From: Hominiventricola filiformis
GTDB lineage: Bacteria > Bacillota > Clostridia > Lachnospirales > Lachnospiraceae
Direction of reading: 5' to 3'
Length of the DNA stretch: 62,632 bases
Assembly: GCF_020686965.1 (NCBI RefSeq)
Contig: NZ_JAJEPS010000016.1
Span: 1-62,632 of the forward strand
Every line of letters starts with the position of its first letter. Within the stretch, counting starts at the first letter, position 1. The notes beneath the pieces are model-generated. The model was not told the DNA's origin. It saw nothing but the letters and a program-made list of their open reading frames with translations, and did not search any database. This document shows positions 25,487 through 34,981 of this stretch, piece by piece. The translations under genes and the position numbers were made by a program.

Positions 25487-27169
25487 TTACTTGTTTTTGT
25501 TCAGATCGTCTTCGTCAAAGACTTCATCGATTGCTGCCCCTGCCGGAACCATCGGGAATACTTTGTCATCCTGATCAATCTGGCAGTCCAGAACTACCGG
25601 TCCGCCGTAAGCAATTGCTTCTTCCAGCGCCGGCCCTACTTCTTCTTTTTTCGTAATGCGGACGGCTTTGCATCCAAGTCCTTCTGCTACTTTGACAAAA
25701 TCTACCTTGTCATCAAGAACGGTTGCTGAATATCTTCCGCCATAGAACAGAGTCTGCCACTGACGTACCATACCCAGTACATGGTTGTTAATTACAACTT
25801 CCACAATCGGAATATTATAACGGGAAGCTGTCGCCAGCTCGTTTAAGTTCATACGGAAACATCCGTCTCCAGCTACATTGATAACCGTCTTCTCTGGTTT
25901 TGCAATCTTGGCTCCCATGGCTGCCCCTAATCCATAGCCCATGGTTCCCAGACCGCCAGACGTCAGTAAAGTACGTGGTTTGCTGTATTTATAATACTGT
26001 GCAGCCCACATCTGATGCTGCCCTACCTCGGTACAGATAATCGCGTCTCCCTTTGTCACACGATAAATCTCTTCGATAATATAGGGACCGGTCAGACCTT
26101 CCTGATTATATTTCAGCGGGAATCTTTCCTTCAGATCCTCGATATGTGCTACCCACGCATCATGATTCTGCTGATCGAGCAGCGGATTCAGGCGTTTCAG
26201 CACTTCTTTCACATCTCCGATGATACTTGCACTCGTAATAATATTTTTATTAATCTCAGCCGGATCCACATCGATCTGCAGCACTTTTGCATGCTGTGCA
26301 AATTTGGATGCATTTCCGAATACACGGTCACTGAAACGGGAACCTACCGTGATCAGGAGATCACAGTCTGCCACACCCAGGTTCGCATATTTGGTTCCGT
26401 GCATACCCAGCATACCAGCATACAGTGCATGAGTTCCCGGAAATGCACCTTTGCCCATCAGGGAATCACATACCGGTGCATGTACCTTCTCGGCAAACTC
26501 CAGAAGTTCTGCACTGGCATCTGCTGCGATCGCACCACCGCCCACAAAGATCATTGGCTTTTCTGCCTCGCGAATCAGAGTTGCTGCCTGTTCCAGATCA
26601 GCGTCGGTGATACATGCCGTATCTGGAAGGATCACATCCGGAACCTCCTCAATATACTCTGCCTGATTGGCAGTCGCATCCTTGGTAATATCCACCAGAA
26701 CCGGACCAGGACGGCCGCTCTTTGCAATACGGAACGCACGGCGCATCACTTTTGCCAGGTCTCTTGCATCTTTAACAATGAAGTTATGTTTGGTGATCGG
26801 CATGGTAATGCCGGTGATATCCACCTCCTGGAAACTGTCTTTTCCAAGAAGAGAGGTTCCTACGTTACAGGTAATGGCTACAATAGGAACAGAATCCATG
26901 TAGGCCGTTGCAATACCGGTGACCAGGTTGGTGGCTCCAGGACCGGAAGTCGCAATACATACGCCTACTTTTCCGGTTGCTCTTGCATAGCCGTCCGCTG
27001 CATGGGACGCCCCCTGTTCGTGGGAAGTCAGTACATGTCTGATCTCATCACTGTGTTTATATAATGCGTCATAGATATTTAAGATCGCTCCTCCTGGGTA
27101 GCCGAATACAGTGTCTACCCTCTGCTCTTTCAAGCAGGCAACGACGATCTCTGCACCTGTCATCATCAT
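25487..27169 (-). CDS. ilvB: Acetolactate synthase, large subunit
   Basis: ThDP enzyme making acetolactate or acetohydroxybutyrate for branched-chain amino acids. 560 aa. VFGYPGGAILNIYDALY carries the catalytic Glu region, SGPGATNLVTGIATAYMDSVP follows, and the ThDP motif runs from GDGCFRMNLNELATA to VVINN. No regulatory small subunit (ilvN/ilvH) gene lies beside it. Last gene of leuB-ilvD-ilvB, 14 nt after ilvD. Confidence 0.94.
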   Translation of the reverse strand: MMMTGAEIVVACLKEQRVDTVFGYPGGAILNIYDALYKHSDEIRHVLTSHEQGASHAADGYARATGKVGVCIATSGPGATNLVTGIATAYMDSVPIVAITCNVGTSLLGKDSFQEVDITGITMPITKHNFIVKDARDLAKVMRRAFRIAKSGRPGPVLVDITKDATANQAEYIEEVPDVILPDTACITDADLEQAATLIREAEKPMIFVGGGAIAADASAELLEFAEKVHAPVCDSLMGKGAFPGTHALYAGMLGMHGTKYANLGVADCDLLITVGSRFSDRVFGNASKFAQHAKVLQIDVDPAEINKNIITSASIIGDVKEVLKRLNPLLDQQNHDAWVAHIEDLKERFPLKYNQEGLTGPYIIEEIYRVTKGDAIICTEVGQHQMWAAQYYKYSKPRTLLTSGGLGTMGYGLGAAMGAKIAKPEKTVINVAGDGCFRMNLNELATASRYNIPIVEVVINNHVLGMVRQWQTLFYGGRYSATVLDDKVDFVKVAEGLGCKAVRITKKEEVGPALEEAIAYGGPVVLDCQIDQDDKVFPMVPAGAAIDEVFDEDDLNKNK

Positions 27170-27183
27170 AAGTTTCTCCCCCT

Positions 27184-28851
27184 TTAGTCCTGAACCTCAA
27201 GAATTGCTCCACGATTTCCGGAAGTTACCAGATGCGCGTAGCGAGCCAGGTAACCGGTTGTTACCTTCGGCTGTCTCGGCTGCCATTTTGCACGTCTTGC
27301 AGCCATCTCTTCATCAGAAATATCTACATTCAGAGAATGCTCCGGAATATTGATCTTGATGATATCGCCTTCTTCTACCAGAGCGATCGGTCCGCCCACT
27401 GCTGCTTCCGGTGATACATGTCCGATGGAAGCGCCGCGGCTTGCACCGCTGAAACGTCCGTCTGTAATAAGGGCTACAGAAGAACCCAGTCCCATTCCGA
27501 CAATTGCGGAAGTCGGGTTCAGCATTTCTCTCATGCCCGGGCCGCCTTTCGGTCCTTCGTAACGGATCACTACCACATCACCCTCTACGATCTTGCCACC
27601 TTTAATAGCTTCAATCGCATCTTCCTCACAGTCAAAGACACGTGCCGGTCCTTCATGTACCAGCATCTCCGGTGCAACTGCGGACTGTTTTACAACACCG
27701 CTGTCCGGTGCCAGATTTCCTTTCAGGATCGCGATACCGCCGGTCTGGCTGTACGGGTTGTCGATAGTGCGGATCACTTCCGGATTCTTATTGATGCAGT
27801 TCTTAATATTCTCTCCAACAGTCTTACCGGTTACTGTCATGCAGTCCAGATTCAGCAGATTCTTTTTGGACAGTTCGTTCATAACAGCATATACACCGCC
27901 TGCCTCGTTCAGATCTTCCATATAAGTCGGACCTGCCGGTGCCAGATGGCACAAGTTCGGAGTTCTTGCACTGACTTCATTGGCAATATCCACATTCAAC
28001 TCCACACCTGCTTCATGAGCGATAGCCGGAAGATGAAGCATACTGTTGGTAGAGCATCCCAGTGCCATATCTACAGTCAGGGCATTCATAAATGCCTTTT
28101 CTGTCATAATGTCTCTCGGGCGGATATTCTTCTCCAGCATCTCCATTACTTTCATACCGGCTTTCTTCGCCAGTTTAATACGCTCGGAGTAAACGGCCGG
28201 AATCGTTCCGTTGCCCTGAAGTCCCATACCCAGAACTTCTGTCAGACAGTTCATGCTGTTTGCAGTATACATACCGGAACAGGAACCGCATGTCGGACAT
28301 ACTTTATTTTCAAATTCTTTCACATCTTCTTCTGTCATGGTACCTGCTGCATAGGAACCTACTGCCTCGAACATGCTGGAAAGGCTTCTCTTCTGTCCTT
28401 TTACATGTCCTGCCAGCATCGGGCCGCCGCTGACAAATACAGTCGGAACATTGACTCTGGCTGCTGCCATCAGAAGACCTGGTACATTCTTATCACAGTT
28501 CGGAACCATAACCAGTGCATCAAACTGATGTGCCATGGCCATAGCCTCGGTGGAATCTGCGATCAGGTCACGGGTAACCAGAGAATATTTCATTCCAGTA
28601 TGTCCCATGGCAATACCATCACATACAGCAATGGCCGGGAACATAATCGGAGTTCCGCCTGCCATGGCAACTCCCATCTTCACTGCCTGAACGATTTTGT
28701 CCAGATTCATATGTCCCGGTACGATCTCATTGTAGGAACTTACGATACCTACCAACGGACGATTCATTTCTTCTTCCGTTAATCCAAGGGCATTAAATAA
28801 TGATCTGTGCGGTGCCTGCTGCATACCCTTTTTTACTGCATCACTTCTCAT
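27184..28851 (-). CDS. ilvD: Dihydroxy-acid dehydratase
   Basis: Fe-S dehydratase producing 2-keto acids for valine and isoleucine. 555 aa, standard length. CDKNVPGLLMAAARVNVPT and CPTCGSCSGMYTANSMNCL carry the cluster Cys residues; FSGASRGASIGHVSPEAA is the C-terminal signature. Middle gene of leuB-ilvD-ilvB, with AGGAGA before ATG 28851. Confidence 0.95.
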   Translation of the reverse strand: MRSDAVKKGMQQAPHRSLFNALGLTEEEMNRPLVGIVSSYNEIVPGHMNLDKIVQAVKMGVAMAGGTPIMFPAIAVCDGIAMGHTGMKYSLVTRDLIADSTEAMAMAHQFDALVMVPNCDKNVPGLLMAAARVNVPTVFVSGGPMLAGHVKGQKRSLSSMFEAVGSYAAGTMTEEDVKEFENKVCPTCGSCSGMYTANSMNCLTEVLGMGLQGNGTIPAVYSERIKLAKKAGMKVMEMLEKNIRPRDIMTEKAFMNALTVDMALGCSTNSMLHLPAIAHEAGVELNVDIANEVSARTPNLCHLAPAGPTYMEDLNEAGGVYAVMNELSKKNLLNLDCMTVTGKTVGENIKNCINKNPEVIRTIDNPYSQTGGIAILKGNLAPDSGVVKQSAVAPEMLVHEGPARVFDCEEDAIEAIKGGKIVEGDVVVIRYEGPKGGPGMREMLNPTSAIVGMGLGSSVALITDGRFSGASRGASIGHVSPEAAVGGPIALVEEGDIIKINIPEHSLNVDISDEEMAARRAKWQPRQPKVTTGYLARYAHLVTSGNRGAILEVQD

Positions 28852-28901
28852 GATGATCTCCTCCTGTAGTATAAATTTTCAAATGTGTTTGCTTATATAG
28901 G

Positions 28902-29984
28902 TTATAACCTCTCTGCGATGAGGGTTCCCATTTCTTTTGTACCTACCTTTGTACATCCGTCTGACATAATGTCACCAGTGCGGTAACCGTCTTTCAGTAC
29001 CTGCCGTACTGCTGCCTCCACTGCATCTGCCTCTTTGTCAAGATCCAGAGAATAGCGGAGCATCATAGCTGCGGAAAGGATCGTTGCAATCGGATTGGCC
29101 TTATCCTGTCCGGCAATATCCGGTGCAGAACCATGGCTCGGCTCATAGAGACCAAACTTGGTTTCATTTAAACTTGCACTGGAAAGCATTCCGATGGAGC
29201 CGGTTACCATGGATGCCTCATCGGATAAAATATCACCGAACATGTTCTCTGTGAGAATCACATCGAACTGTGCCGGATTCATAACCAGCTGCATCGCGCA
29301 GTTGTCCACATACATATGCGAAAGCGTCACTTCCGGATAATCCTTTGCCACTTCTTCCACCACCTGTCTCCACAGACGGGATGAATCCAGAACGTTTGCC
29401 TTATCCACGCTGCAGACTTTTTTGCGTCGTTTCATGGCAATATCAAATGCACGCTTTGCGATACGGCGGATCTCATTTTCATTGTAGGAAAGTGTATCGG
29501 TAGCAGTTCTGACTCCGTCAATCTCCTCGGTCTTTCTTGCTCCGAAATAAAGTCCTCCGGTCAGTTCTCTCATGATCAGCATGTCAAAGCCTTCTGCACT
29601 GATGTCATCACGAAGCGGGCATGCGGCGCGAAGTTCGTCATAGAGATACGCCGGTCTTAGATTTGCGAACAGATTCAGTGCCTTGCGGATACCAAGAAGT
29701 CCTGCTTCCGGACGCTTGGAGGGCTCCAGTTTGTACCACGGAGAGGTCTTTGCATCTCCGCCGATGGAGCCCATCAGCACTGCATCGCATTTTTTTGCAT
29801 TTTCAATGGTCTCGTCAGTCAGCGGCACACCGTGTACATCAATGGATGCACCACCCAGCAGAAGATCTGTATAAGTGAACTCATGTTCATATTTTTTGCA
29901 TACAGCATCCAGCACTTTTCGTGCCTCTCTTACGATTTCCGGTCCGATTCCGTCTCCGGAAATCACTCCAATTTTGTAATTCAT
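28902..29984 (-). CDS. leuB: 3-isopropylmalate dehydrogenase
   Basis: NAD-dependent oxidative decarboxylation in leucine synthesis. 360 aa. IGVISGDGIGPEIVREARKV opens the Rossmann-like fold, RELTGGLYFG is the substrate Arg region, DNCAMQLVMNP and NMFGDILSDEASMVTGSIG contain the Mg-binding Asp. leuA/C/D are not in the window. It lies only 66 nt after yajC, with a terminator hairpin in between, so its promoter must be very close or transcription reads through from yajC. Confidence 0.94.
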   Translation of the reverse strand: MNYKIGVISGDGIGPEIVREARKVLDAVCKKYEHEFTYTDLLLGGASIDVHGVPLTDETIENAKKCDAVLMGSIGGDAKTSPWYKLEPSKRPEAGLLGIRKALNLFANLRPAYLYDELRAACPLRDDISAEGFDMLIMRELTGGLYFGARKTEEIDGVRTATDTLSYNENEIRRIAKRAFDIAMKRRKKVCSVDKANVLDSSRLWRQVVEEVAKDYPEVTLSHMYVDNCAMQLVMNPAQFDVILTENMFGDILSDEASMVTGSIGMLSSASLNETKFGLYEPSHGSAPDIAGQDKANPIATILSAAMMLRYSLDLDKEADAVEAAVRQVLKDGYRTGDIMSDGCTKVGTKEMGTLIAERL

Positions 29985-30007
29985 AAATTTTTCTCCTCAT
30001 TTGCAGA

Positions 30008-30038
30008 AAAGGGGCGGAAGAATTCTCCCGCCCCTGCT
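30008..30038 (-). terminator. Hairpin between yajC and leuB
   Basis: On the minus strand AGGGGCGG-GAGAATTC-TTCCGCCCCT then TTTC. It ends the yajC/tgt unit or attenuates leuB expression. Confidence 0.75.
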
Positions 30039-30050
30039 GGCATCAGTGCC

Positions 30051-30344
30051 TTAGTCCTGTTTTTCCACCTGCTGGATAGCCGCTTTCTTCATAGGAATAC
30101 GGCAGTTGCGGTTGCTTCCGAACTCTACAATTACATCATCATCTGTGATGTCAATTAAGACTCCATAAAATCCGCTTGTAGTCACAACAACATCGCCAAC
30201 TTCCATTGATGAAAGCATGGCAGCTACTCTTTTCTGCTCTTTTTTCTGAGGTCTGTACATGGTGAAGTACATAACTCCACCGAAAAGTACGATCCAGAGA
30301 ATGAGAACGTATGTTGAGCTTGCAGCATTTGCGGTCATTAACAT
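30051..30344 (-). CDS. yajC: Preprotein translocase subunit YajC
   Basis: 97 aa: one N-terminal transmembrane helix (YVLILWIVLFGGVMYFTMY), then the family-typical RPQKKEQKRVAAMLSSMEVGD (split MYRPQKKEQKR and VGDVVVTTSGFYG) cytoplasmic domain. Accessory of SecDF. AGGAGG lies 9 nt before ATG 30344. It follows tgt by 71 nt, the usual tgt-yajC neighbourhood. Confidence 0.93.
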   Translation of the reverse strand: MLMTANAASSTYVLILWIVLFGGVMYFTMYRPQKKEQKRVAAMLSSMEVGDVVVTTSGFYGVLIDITDDDVIVEFGSNRNCRIPMKKAAIQQVEKQD

Positions 30345-30415
30345 ATCTCATATCCTCCTAAAAAATAACCTAGTAGATATTGTACACAATATTTACCTGT
30401 AGGGCAAGAGTTTTT

Positions 30416-31546
30416 TTACTCTCCTGCTTCCATTCCATCGAGTTTCTGTCTCTTATATTCTTTATAACGTCCCTGCTCAATGGCTTCACGAATCTCTTCC
30501 ATCATATGATTGTAGAAATACAGGTTGTGAAGCACGCACAGACGCATGCCAAGCATTTCTTTCGCTTTCAGCAGATGACGGATATACGATCTGCTGTAAC
30601 GGCGGCATGCCGGACACTGACAGCCCTCTTCAATCGGTCTGTCATCCAGTTCATATTTGGCATTAAAAAGATTCAGCTTGCCATGATTAGTGTAGACATG
30701 GCCGTGACGTCCGTTACGGCTGGGATATACACAATCAAAGAAATCCACACCACGATCTACCGCTTCCAGAATATTTGCCGGAGTTCCAACTCCCATCAAA
30801 TAGGTCGGCTTCTCAACCGGCAGATACGGAACCACTGCCTCAATAATCCGGTACATCTCCTCATGACTCTCTCCTACCGCCAATCCGCCGATCGCATATC
30901 CAGGAAGATCAAGTTCCGTGATCTGTTTTGCATGCTCAATACGGATGTCTTCAAAAATCGCCCCCTGATTGATTCCAAAGAGCAGCTGATTTTTATTAAT
31001 CGTATCTTCCAGACTGTTCAGACGATCCATCTCTGTCTTACATCGTTTCAGCCAGCGAACCGTGCGGTCTACAGAATTCTGCACATACTTTCTGTCTGCC
31101 AGACTGGGCGGGCATTCATCAAAAGCCATGGCAATGGTGGAAGCCAGATTTGACTGGATCTGCATGCTCTCCTCCGGTCCCATGAAAATCTTTCTTCCAT
31201 CGATGTGGGAATTGAAGCAAACTCCCTCTTCCTTAATCTTTCTCAAACCTGCCAGAGAAAATACCTGAAATCCACCGGAATCTGTGAGAATCGGTTTGTT
31301 CCAGGACATGAACTTATGCAGACCACCCATTTTCTTTACCACCTGGTCGCCCGGACGCACATGAAGATGATACGTATTAGACAGTTCCACCTGGGTTCCG
31401 ATTCCTTCCAGATCTTCTGTGGATACCGCACCTTTAATAGCTGCAGCCGTTCCCACATTCATAAATACCGGGGTCTGAATTACACCATGTACGGTATGGA
31501 ATTCTCCCCGTTTGGCATCACCGTCTTTTTTTATCAGTTTATACAC
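30416..31546 (-). CDS. tgt: tRNA-guanine (queuine) transglycosylase
   Basis: Replaces the wobble guanine of GUN-anticodon tRNAs with preQ1. 376 aa. DSGGFQVFSLAGLRKI with an active-site Asp, VYPSRNGRHGHVYT, and the zinc site CQCPACRRYSRSYIRHLL with a later LHN His. Divergent from aroC. No queuosine synthesis genes nearby. Confidence 0.95.
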   Translation of the reverse strand: MYKLIKKDGDAKRGEFHTVHGVIQTPVFMNVGTAAAIKGAVSTEDLEGIGTQVELSNTYHLHVRPGDQVVKKMGGLHKFMSWNKPILTDSGGFQVFSLAGLRKIKEEGVCFNSHIDGRKIFMGPEESMQIQSNLASTIAMAFDECPPSLADRKYVQNSVDRTVRWLKRCKTEMDRLNSLEDTINKNQLLFGINQGAIFEDIRIEHAKQITELDLPGYAIGGLAVGESHEEMYRIIEAVVPYLPVEKPTYLMGVGTPANILEAVDRGVDFFDCVYPSRNGRHGHVYTNHGKLNLFNAKYELDDRPIEEGCQCPACRRYSRSYIRHLLKAKEMLGMRLCVLHNLYFYNHMMEEIREAIEQGRYKEYKRQKLDGMEAGE

Positions 31547-31585
31547 GCTCTATATTACCTCCAAAAATGATCGTTCAAAAAATGA

Positions 31586-31614
31586 TTTACAGCATTCAGT
31601 ATATTCTATATAAT
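31586..31614 (+). promoter_or_regulatory. aroC promoter
   Basis: TTTACA (31586-31591), a 17-nt spacer and perfect TATAAT (31609-31614), 39 nt before the aroC start. Confidence 0.75.
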
Positions 31615-31652
31615 GTGTGTTAGTCAAGCTGATAAAAAGGAGTAACAACGTT

Positions 31653-32771
31653 ATGGCAGGTTCTACATTAGGAACAGTATTTTCTGTCTCCACCTGGGGA
31701 GAGTCCCACGGGAAAGGCGTCGGCGTTGTCATCGACGGCTGTCCGGCAGGTCTTCCCCTGACAGAACAGGATATTCAGATTTATTTAAATAGAAGAAAGC
31801 CGGGTCAGTCCCGCTTTACCACCCCTCGAAAAGAGGATGATACCGTAGAAATTTTATCTGGCGTCTTTGAAGGACGCACTACCGGCACCCCCATTTCCCT
31901 GATGGTGCGGAACACTTCCCAGCGTTCCAAAGATTACAGTGAAATTGCTTCTTACTATCGTCCGGGGCATGCAGATTATACCTATGACTGCAAATACGGC
32001 TTCCGGGATTACACCGGCGGCGGACGGTCTTCGGGCCGCGAGACCATCGGACGAGTGGCTGCAGGTGCCGTTGCTGCAAAAATCCTGCAAGAAATGGGCA
32101 TCACCATTACCGCTTATACCAAGTCCATCGGTCCTGTGGAGATTGATTACAATCGTTTCGACCTCTCCCAGATGGAACAAAATGCAGTCAACATGCCGGA
32201 CCCGCTGGCAGCCGAGCTTGCCATGGCACATCTCGACGTCTGCCATGCAAAAGAGGATTCCTGCGGCGGCATAGTGGAATGCATCATCAAAGGGGTTCCC
32301 GCCGGTGTGGGTGAGCCCTGCTTTGATAAATTAAGTGCCAATCTGGCAAAGGCGGTCTTCTCCATCGGAGCTGTCAAAGGTTTTGAACTGGGAGATGGAT
32401 TTGATGTAGCAAAAATGCACGGAAGTGCCAACAACGATCCCTTTGGTATGGAAGATGGCCATGTAAAGAAGCTTTCCAATCATTCCGGCGGTACCCTGGG
32501 CGGCATCAGCGACGGAAGTGATATTCTCTTCCGGGCCGCTTTTAAGCCAACCCCGTCCATCAGCCGGGAGCAGCATACGGTCAACAAGTCCGGCGAGGAG
32601 ATCACCGTCTCTGTTAAAGGACGCCATGACCCGATCATTGCGCCGAGAGCGGTAGTCGTCGTCGAGTGTATGGCAGCCCTTACTGTGCTGGACCTTATGA
32701 TGGTAGGCATGACATCCAGATTAGACCGGATGAAGGAGTTCTGGGCGAAACCAATGATGCCGGAAAAGTAA
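31653..32771 (+). CDS. aroC: Chorismate synthase
   Basis: Converts EPSP to chorismate using reduced FMN. 372 aa. SVSTWGESHGKGVGVVIDGCPAG (signature 1, in two parts STWGESHGKG and VIDGCPAG), RPGHADYTYDCKYG, GGGRSSGRETIGRVAAGA and the C-terminal RHDPIIAPRAVVVVE match the family. GGAG precedes ATG 31653; the frame from 31617 has no SD. Monocistronic. Confidence 0.95.
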   Translation: MAGSTLGTVFSVSTWGESHGKGVGVVIDGCPAGLPLTEQDIQIYLNRRKPGQSRFTTPRKEDDTVEILSGVFEGRTTGTPISLMVRNTSQRSKDYSEIASYYRPGHADYTYDCKYGFRDYTGGGRSSGRETIGRVAAGAVAAKILQEMGITITAYTKSIGPVEIDYNRFDLSQMEQNAVNMPDPLAAELAMAHLDVCHAKEDSCGGIVECIIKGVPAGVGEPCFDKLSANLAKAVFSIGAVKGFELGDGFDVAKMHGSANNDPFGMEDGHVKKLSNHSGGTLGGISDGSDILFRAAFKPTPSISREQHTVNKSGEEITVSVKGRHDPIIAPRAVVVVECMAALTVLDLMMVGMTSRLDRMKEFWAKPMMPEK

Positions 32772-32863
32772 GACCGGGAATAAACTGAGTTGGCGATATT
32801 CCGGCGCTGGGTCTGTATCAAAAATATGCCCCAAAAGTTCCTGTTTTCATTTAAAATAACATG

Positions 32864-32986
32864 CTTTGAAACACGAAATGGGTCTATGTTTCAGAAAGTG
32901 GATTTTGTTTCCTGCGAATTTTCTTTTCGCGGGAACATTTTTCAACTTTTCTGCACATAGACCCATCTTCATTTTCAGAAACAAAG
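32864..32986. repeat. Long imperfect hairpin / inverted repeat
   Basis: ATGGGTCTATG (32878-32888) pairs with CATAGACCCAT (32956-32966). Inner AGAAAGT/ACTTTTCT and TTCCTGCGAA/TTCGCGGGAA extend it, and outer CTTTG/CAAAG (32864-32868, 32982-32986) close it. It fills the convergent gap between aroC and the GH13 gene and could be a terminator, a small MITE-like element or an RNA. Confidence 0.6.
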
Positions 32987-32994
32987 TGATAACA

Positions 32995-34698
32995 CTATCT
33001 AAAACTCTTCACCCAGTTCACCAGAGAATCATGGTAGACATTGTCTGCCACATCTTTTTTCATCTGCTCCGTGACCGGACCGTTCTTTGCCAGCTTCTGA
33101 AGGACGGCCTGTTGGAGCTCTTCCACGGTCATCTCTTCGTACGGTTTGTCCGGTACCGAAACCGGTACTTTTTCTGCCGGGGCAGCTGCAGCTTTTTCTG
33201 CTTCCTGCGGTGCGGTTGCTGATTTTACTGTCTCCTGCGGTGCGGTTGCTGGTTTTACTGTCTCCTGCGGTGCAGCTGTTGGTTTTGCTGCCTCCTGCGG
33301 TGCAGCCGGTGTCTCCTTGATAGCTTCCAGCTCCACCGGCGCCAGATCTTTGTCTGCTTCCTCTGCCGGAATCCAGATCTCTCCGCTGTTGCCGTCGATC
33401 TGCACCCGCAACTGACCATCTGCATTTACCTTTCTTCCCGACAAAGCTCCTATATAAATTCCGACTGCCGGAACAGAAAATTCTGCACCATTATCATCAT
33501 TATTCACCATGACAATGACGCTCTTTCCATCAAGACTTCTGGAGAACGCATATTGGCGGTTCTGAAGCATCAGTTCCTTATAATCTCCGTAAGAGAGTTC
33601 CTTCGTATGCTGACGGATACGGCCCAGAGCTGCGATGAGCTTTGTACACGGATTCTCTTCCGCTGCATTTGCATAGTCTGCAAGATGCAGTGCTGGACGG
33701 ATAGAATCATCGGAATACCGCTCCTTCTTTCCCTCAATACCGAACTCAGAGCCGTAGTAAACAGACGGCACTCCCGGCAAGGTATAGAGCAGCACATGAA
33801 CCGGTGTAAAGTGTGCCTTATTCTGAAGCTTTGTATAGATACGCTCCACATCATGATTGTCCACGAAATTATAAAGCTTCAGTCCCTCCGGACGATTGCC
33901 TCCCATCTCATAGAGACGTTTTACCGTATGGGCAATCTCAAAATAGTTGTGATCATTATGGCCGGAATACAGCGCCTTGTGGAGCTGATAGTTGGTGACG
34001 GAATGCAGTGTTCCTTCATTGACCCAGCGGCTGTAATCCCCGTGAATCACTTCACCCATAAGCCAGAACTCCGGCTTCACTTCATTTGCGGTCCGGCGCA
34101 GCGCTTTCATATATTCAAAATCCAGCACGTCCGCTGCATCCAGACGAATACCATCTACATCAAACTCGCTGACCCAGAACCGAATCACATCACAGATATA
34201 ATCCCGGACTGCCGGATTGTGCTGATTTAATTTGACCAGCAGGTTATATCCACCCCAGTTCTCGTAGGAAAATCCATCGTTATATTCATTGTTTCCCCAA
34301 AAATTCACATTGCAATACCAGTCCTTATAGGGAGACTGCTCCCGATTCTTCTGCAGATCTTTGAATGCAAAGAAATCACGTCCCGTATGGTTGAACACAC
34401 CATCAAAGATCACCCGGATTCCCTGCTCATGACATTCCTTTACAAATGCCTTCAGATCATCATTCGTTCCAAGGCGGCTGTCCAGCTTCTTATAATCGGT
34501 TGTCTCATATCCATGTCCTACAGATTCAAACAGCGGTCCAATATAAAGTGCGTTAAATCCTGTTTCTTTTATATGTTTCACCCACGGCAGCAGTGTATTC
34601 AGCCGATGCACCGGTTCTCCATAATCATTTGTTTTCGGGGCTCCTGTCAGTCCCAGTGGATAAATGTGATAAAATACTGCCTCGTCATACCATGCCAT
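32995..34698 (-). CDS. GH13 alpha-amylase-family glycoside hydrolase with a PQE-repeat tail
   Basis: 567 aa. The (beta/alpha)8 domain shows VIFDGVFNHTGRDF, DGIRLDAADVLDF (nucleophile Asp), LMGEVIHGDY (acid/base Glu) and NFVDNHDVERI (third Asp). It lacks a signal peptide, so it probably acts on internal glycogen or imported maltodextrin. After the beta C-domain, residues about 465-515 hold 10-residue repeats (APQETVKPAT type), then a helical end (EEMTVEELQQAVLQKL). Starts are possible at 34779 and 34761, but GGAGGG lies 10 nt before ATG 34698, which begins directly at the catalytic fold. Neighbouring glycogen genes support the role. Confidence 0.87.
   Translation of the reverse strand: MAWYDEAVFYHIYPLGLTGAPKTNDYGEPVHRLNTLLPWVKHIKETGFNALYIGPLFESVGHGYETTDYKKLDSRLGTNDDLKAFVKECHEQGIRVIFDGVFNHTGRDFFAFKDLQKNREQSPYKDWYCNVNFWGNNEYNDGFSYENWGGYNLLVKLNQHNPAVRDYICDVIRFWVSEFDVDGIRLDAADVLDFEYMKALRRTANEVKPEFWLMGEVIHGDYSRWVNEGTLHSVTNYQLHKALYSGHNDHNYFEIAHTVKRLYEMGGNRPEGLKLYNFVDNHDVERIYTKLQNKAHFTPVHVLLYTLPGVPSVYYGSEFGIEGKKERYSDDSIRPALHLADYANAAEENPCTKLIAALGRIRQHTKELSYGDYKELMLQNRQYAFSRSLDGKSVIVMVNNDDNGAEFSVPAVGIYIGALSGRKVNADGQLRVQIDGNSGEIWIPAEEADKDLAPVELEAIKETPAAPQEAAKPTAAPQETVKPATAPQETVKSATAPQEAEKAAAAPAEKVPVSVPDKPYEEMTVEELQQAVLQKLAKNGPVTEQMKKDVADNVYHDSLVNWVKSFR
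33203..33315. repeat. 30-bp tandem repeat inside the GH13 gene
   Basis: Units start at 33203, 33233, 33263 and 33293 (last partial), each beginning TCCTGCGGTGC. They code for the 10-aa linker repeat. In-frame copy-number change is possible. Confidence 0.85.
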
Positions 34699-34902
34699 AC
34701 AATCATATCCCTCCAGATCTATCATGTTGTCAGATGACAATTCCGGCTCCAGAACTGTCATTTTTATAGCATACCACATTTTTCAAAAATATAACAGAGC
34801 TTTTGAGCATTTTGTATAATTTTATTCTTTTTTTTGCTCCATAACTAGTAATTTCGACTTTTTGTTATAGCAGCAATAACAAACACACACTCTAAGTAAT
34901 AG

Positions 34903-34931
34903 TTGAATACATTTTCTTTCTATGATAAAAT
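34903..34931 (+). promoter_or_regulatory. cbiL operon promoter
   Basis: TTGAAT (34903-34908), a 17-nt spacer and TAAAAT (34926-34931). An inverted repeat TGTTAT-N7-ATAACA is centred near 34872. No cobalamin riboswitch is present in this 200-nt gap. Confidence 0.55.
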
Positions 34932-34981
34932 AAGAATTTAGGTTAATAAAACTCAAAAAAAAAGGAAGGATTACATTATTT

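Noticed and set aside
27418..28782. 454-aa open frame on the plus strand
   Set aside because: Antisense shadow of ilvD; low-complexity Cys/His-rich translation and no SD.
33203..33315. Possible CRISPR-like array (30-bp repeats)
   Set aside because: Units are contiguous without spacers and code in frame for a protein linker.
34780..34981. Cobalamin riboswitch expected before cbiL
   Set aside because: No B12-box or conserved core found; the gap is A+T-rich and too short.
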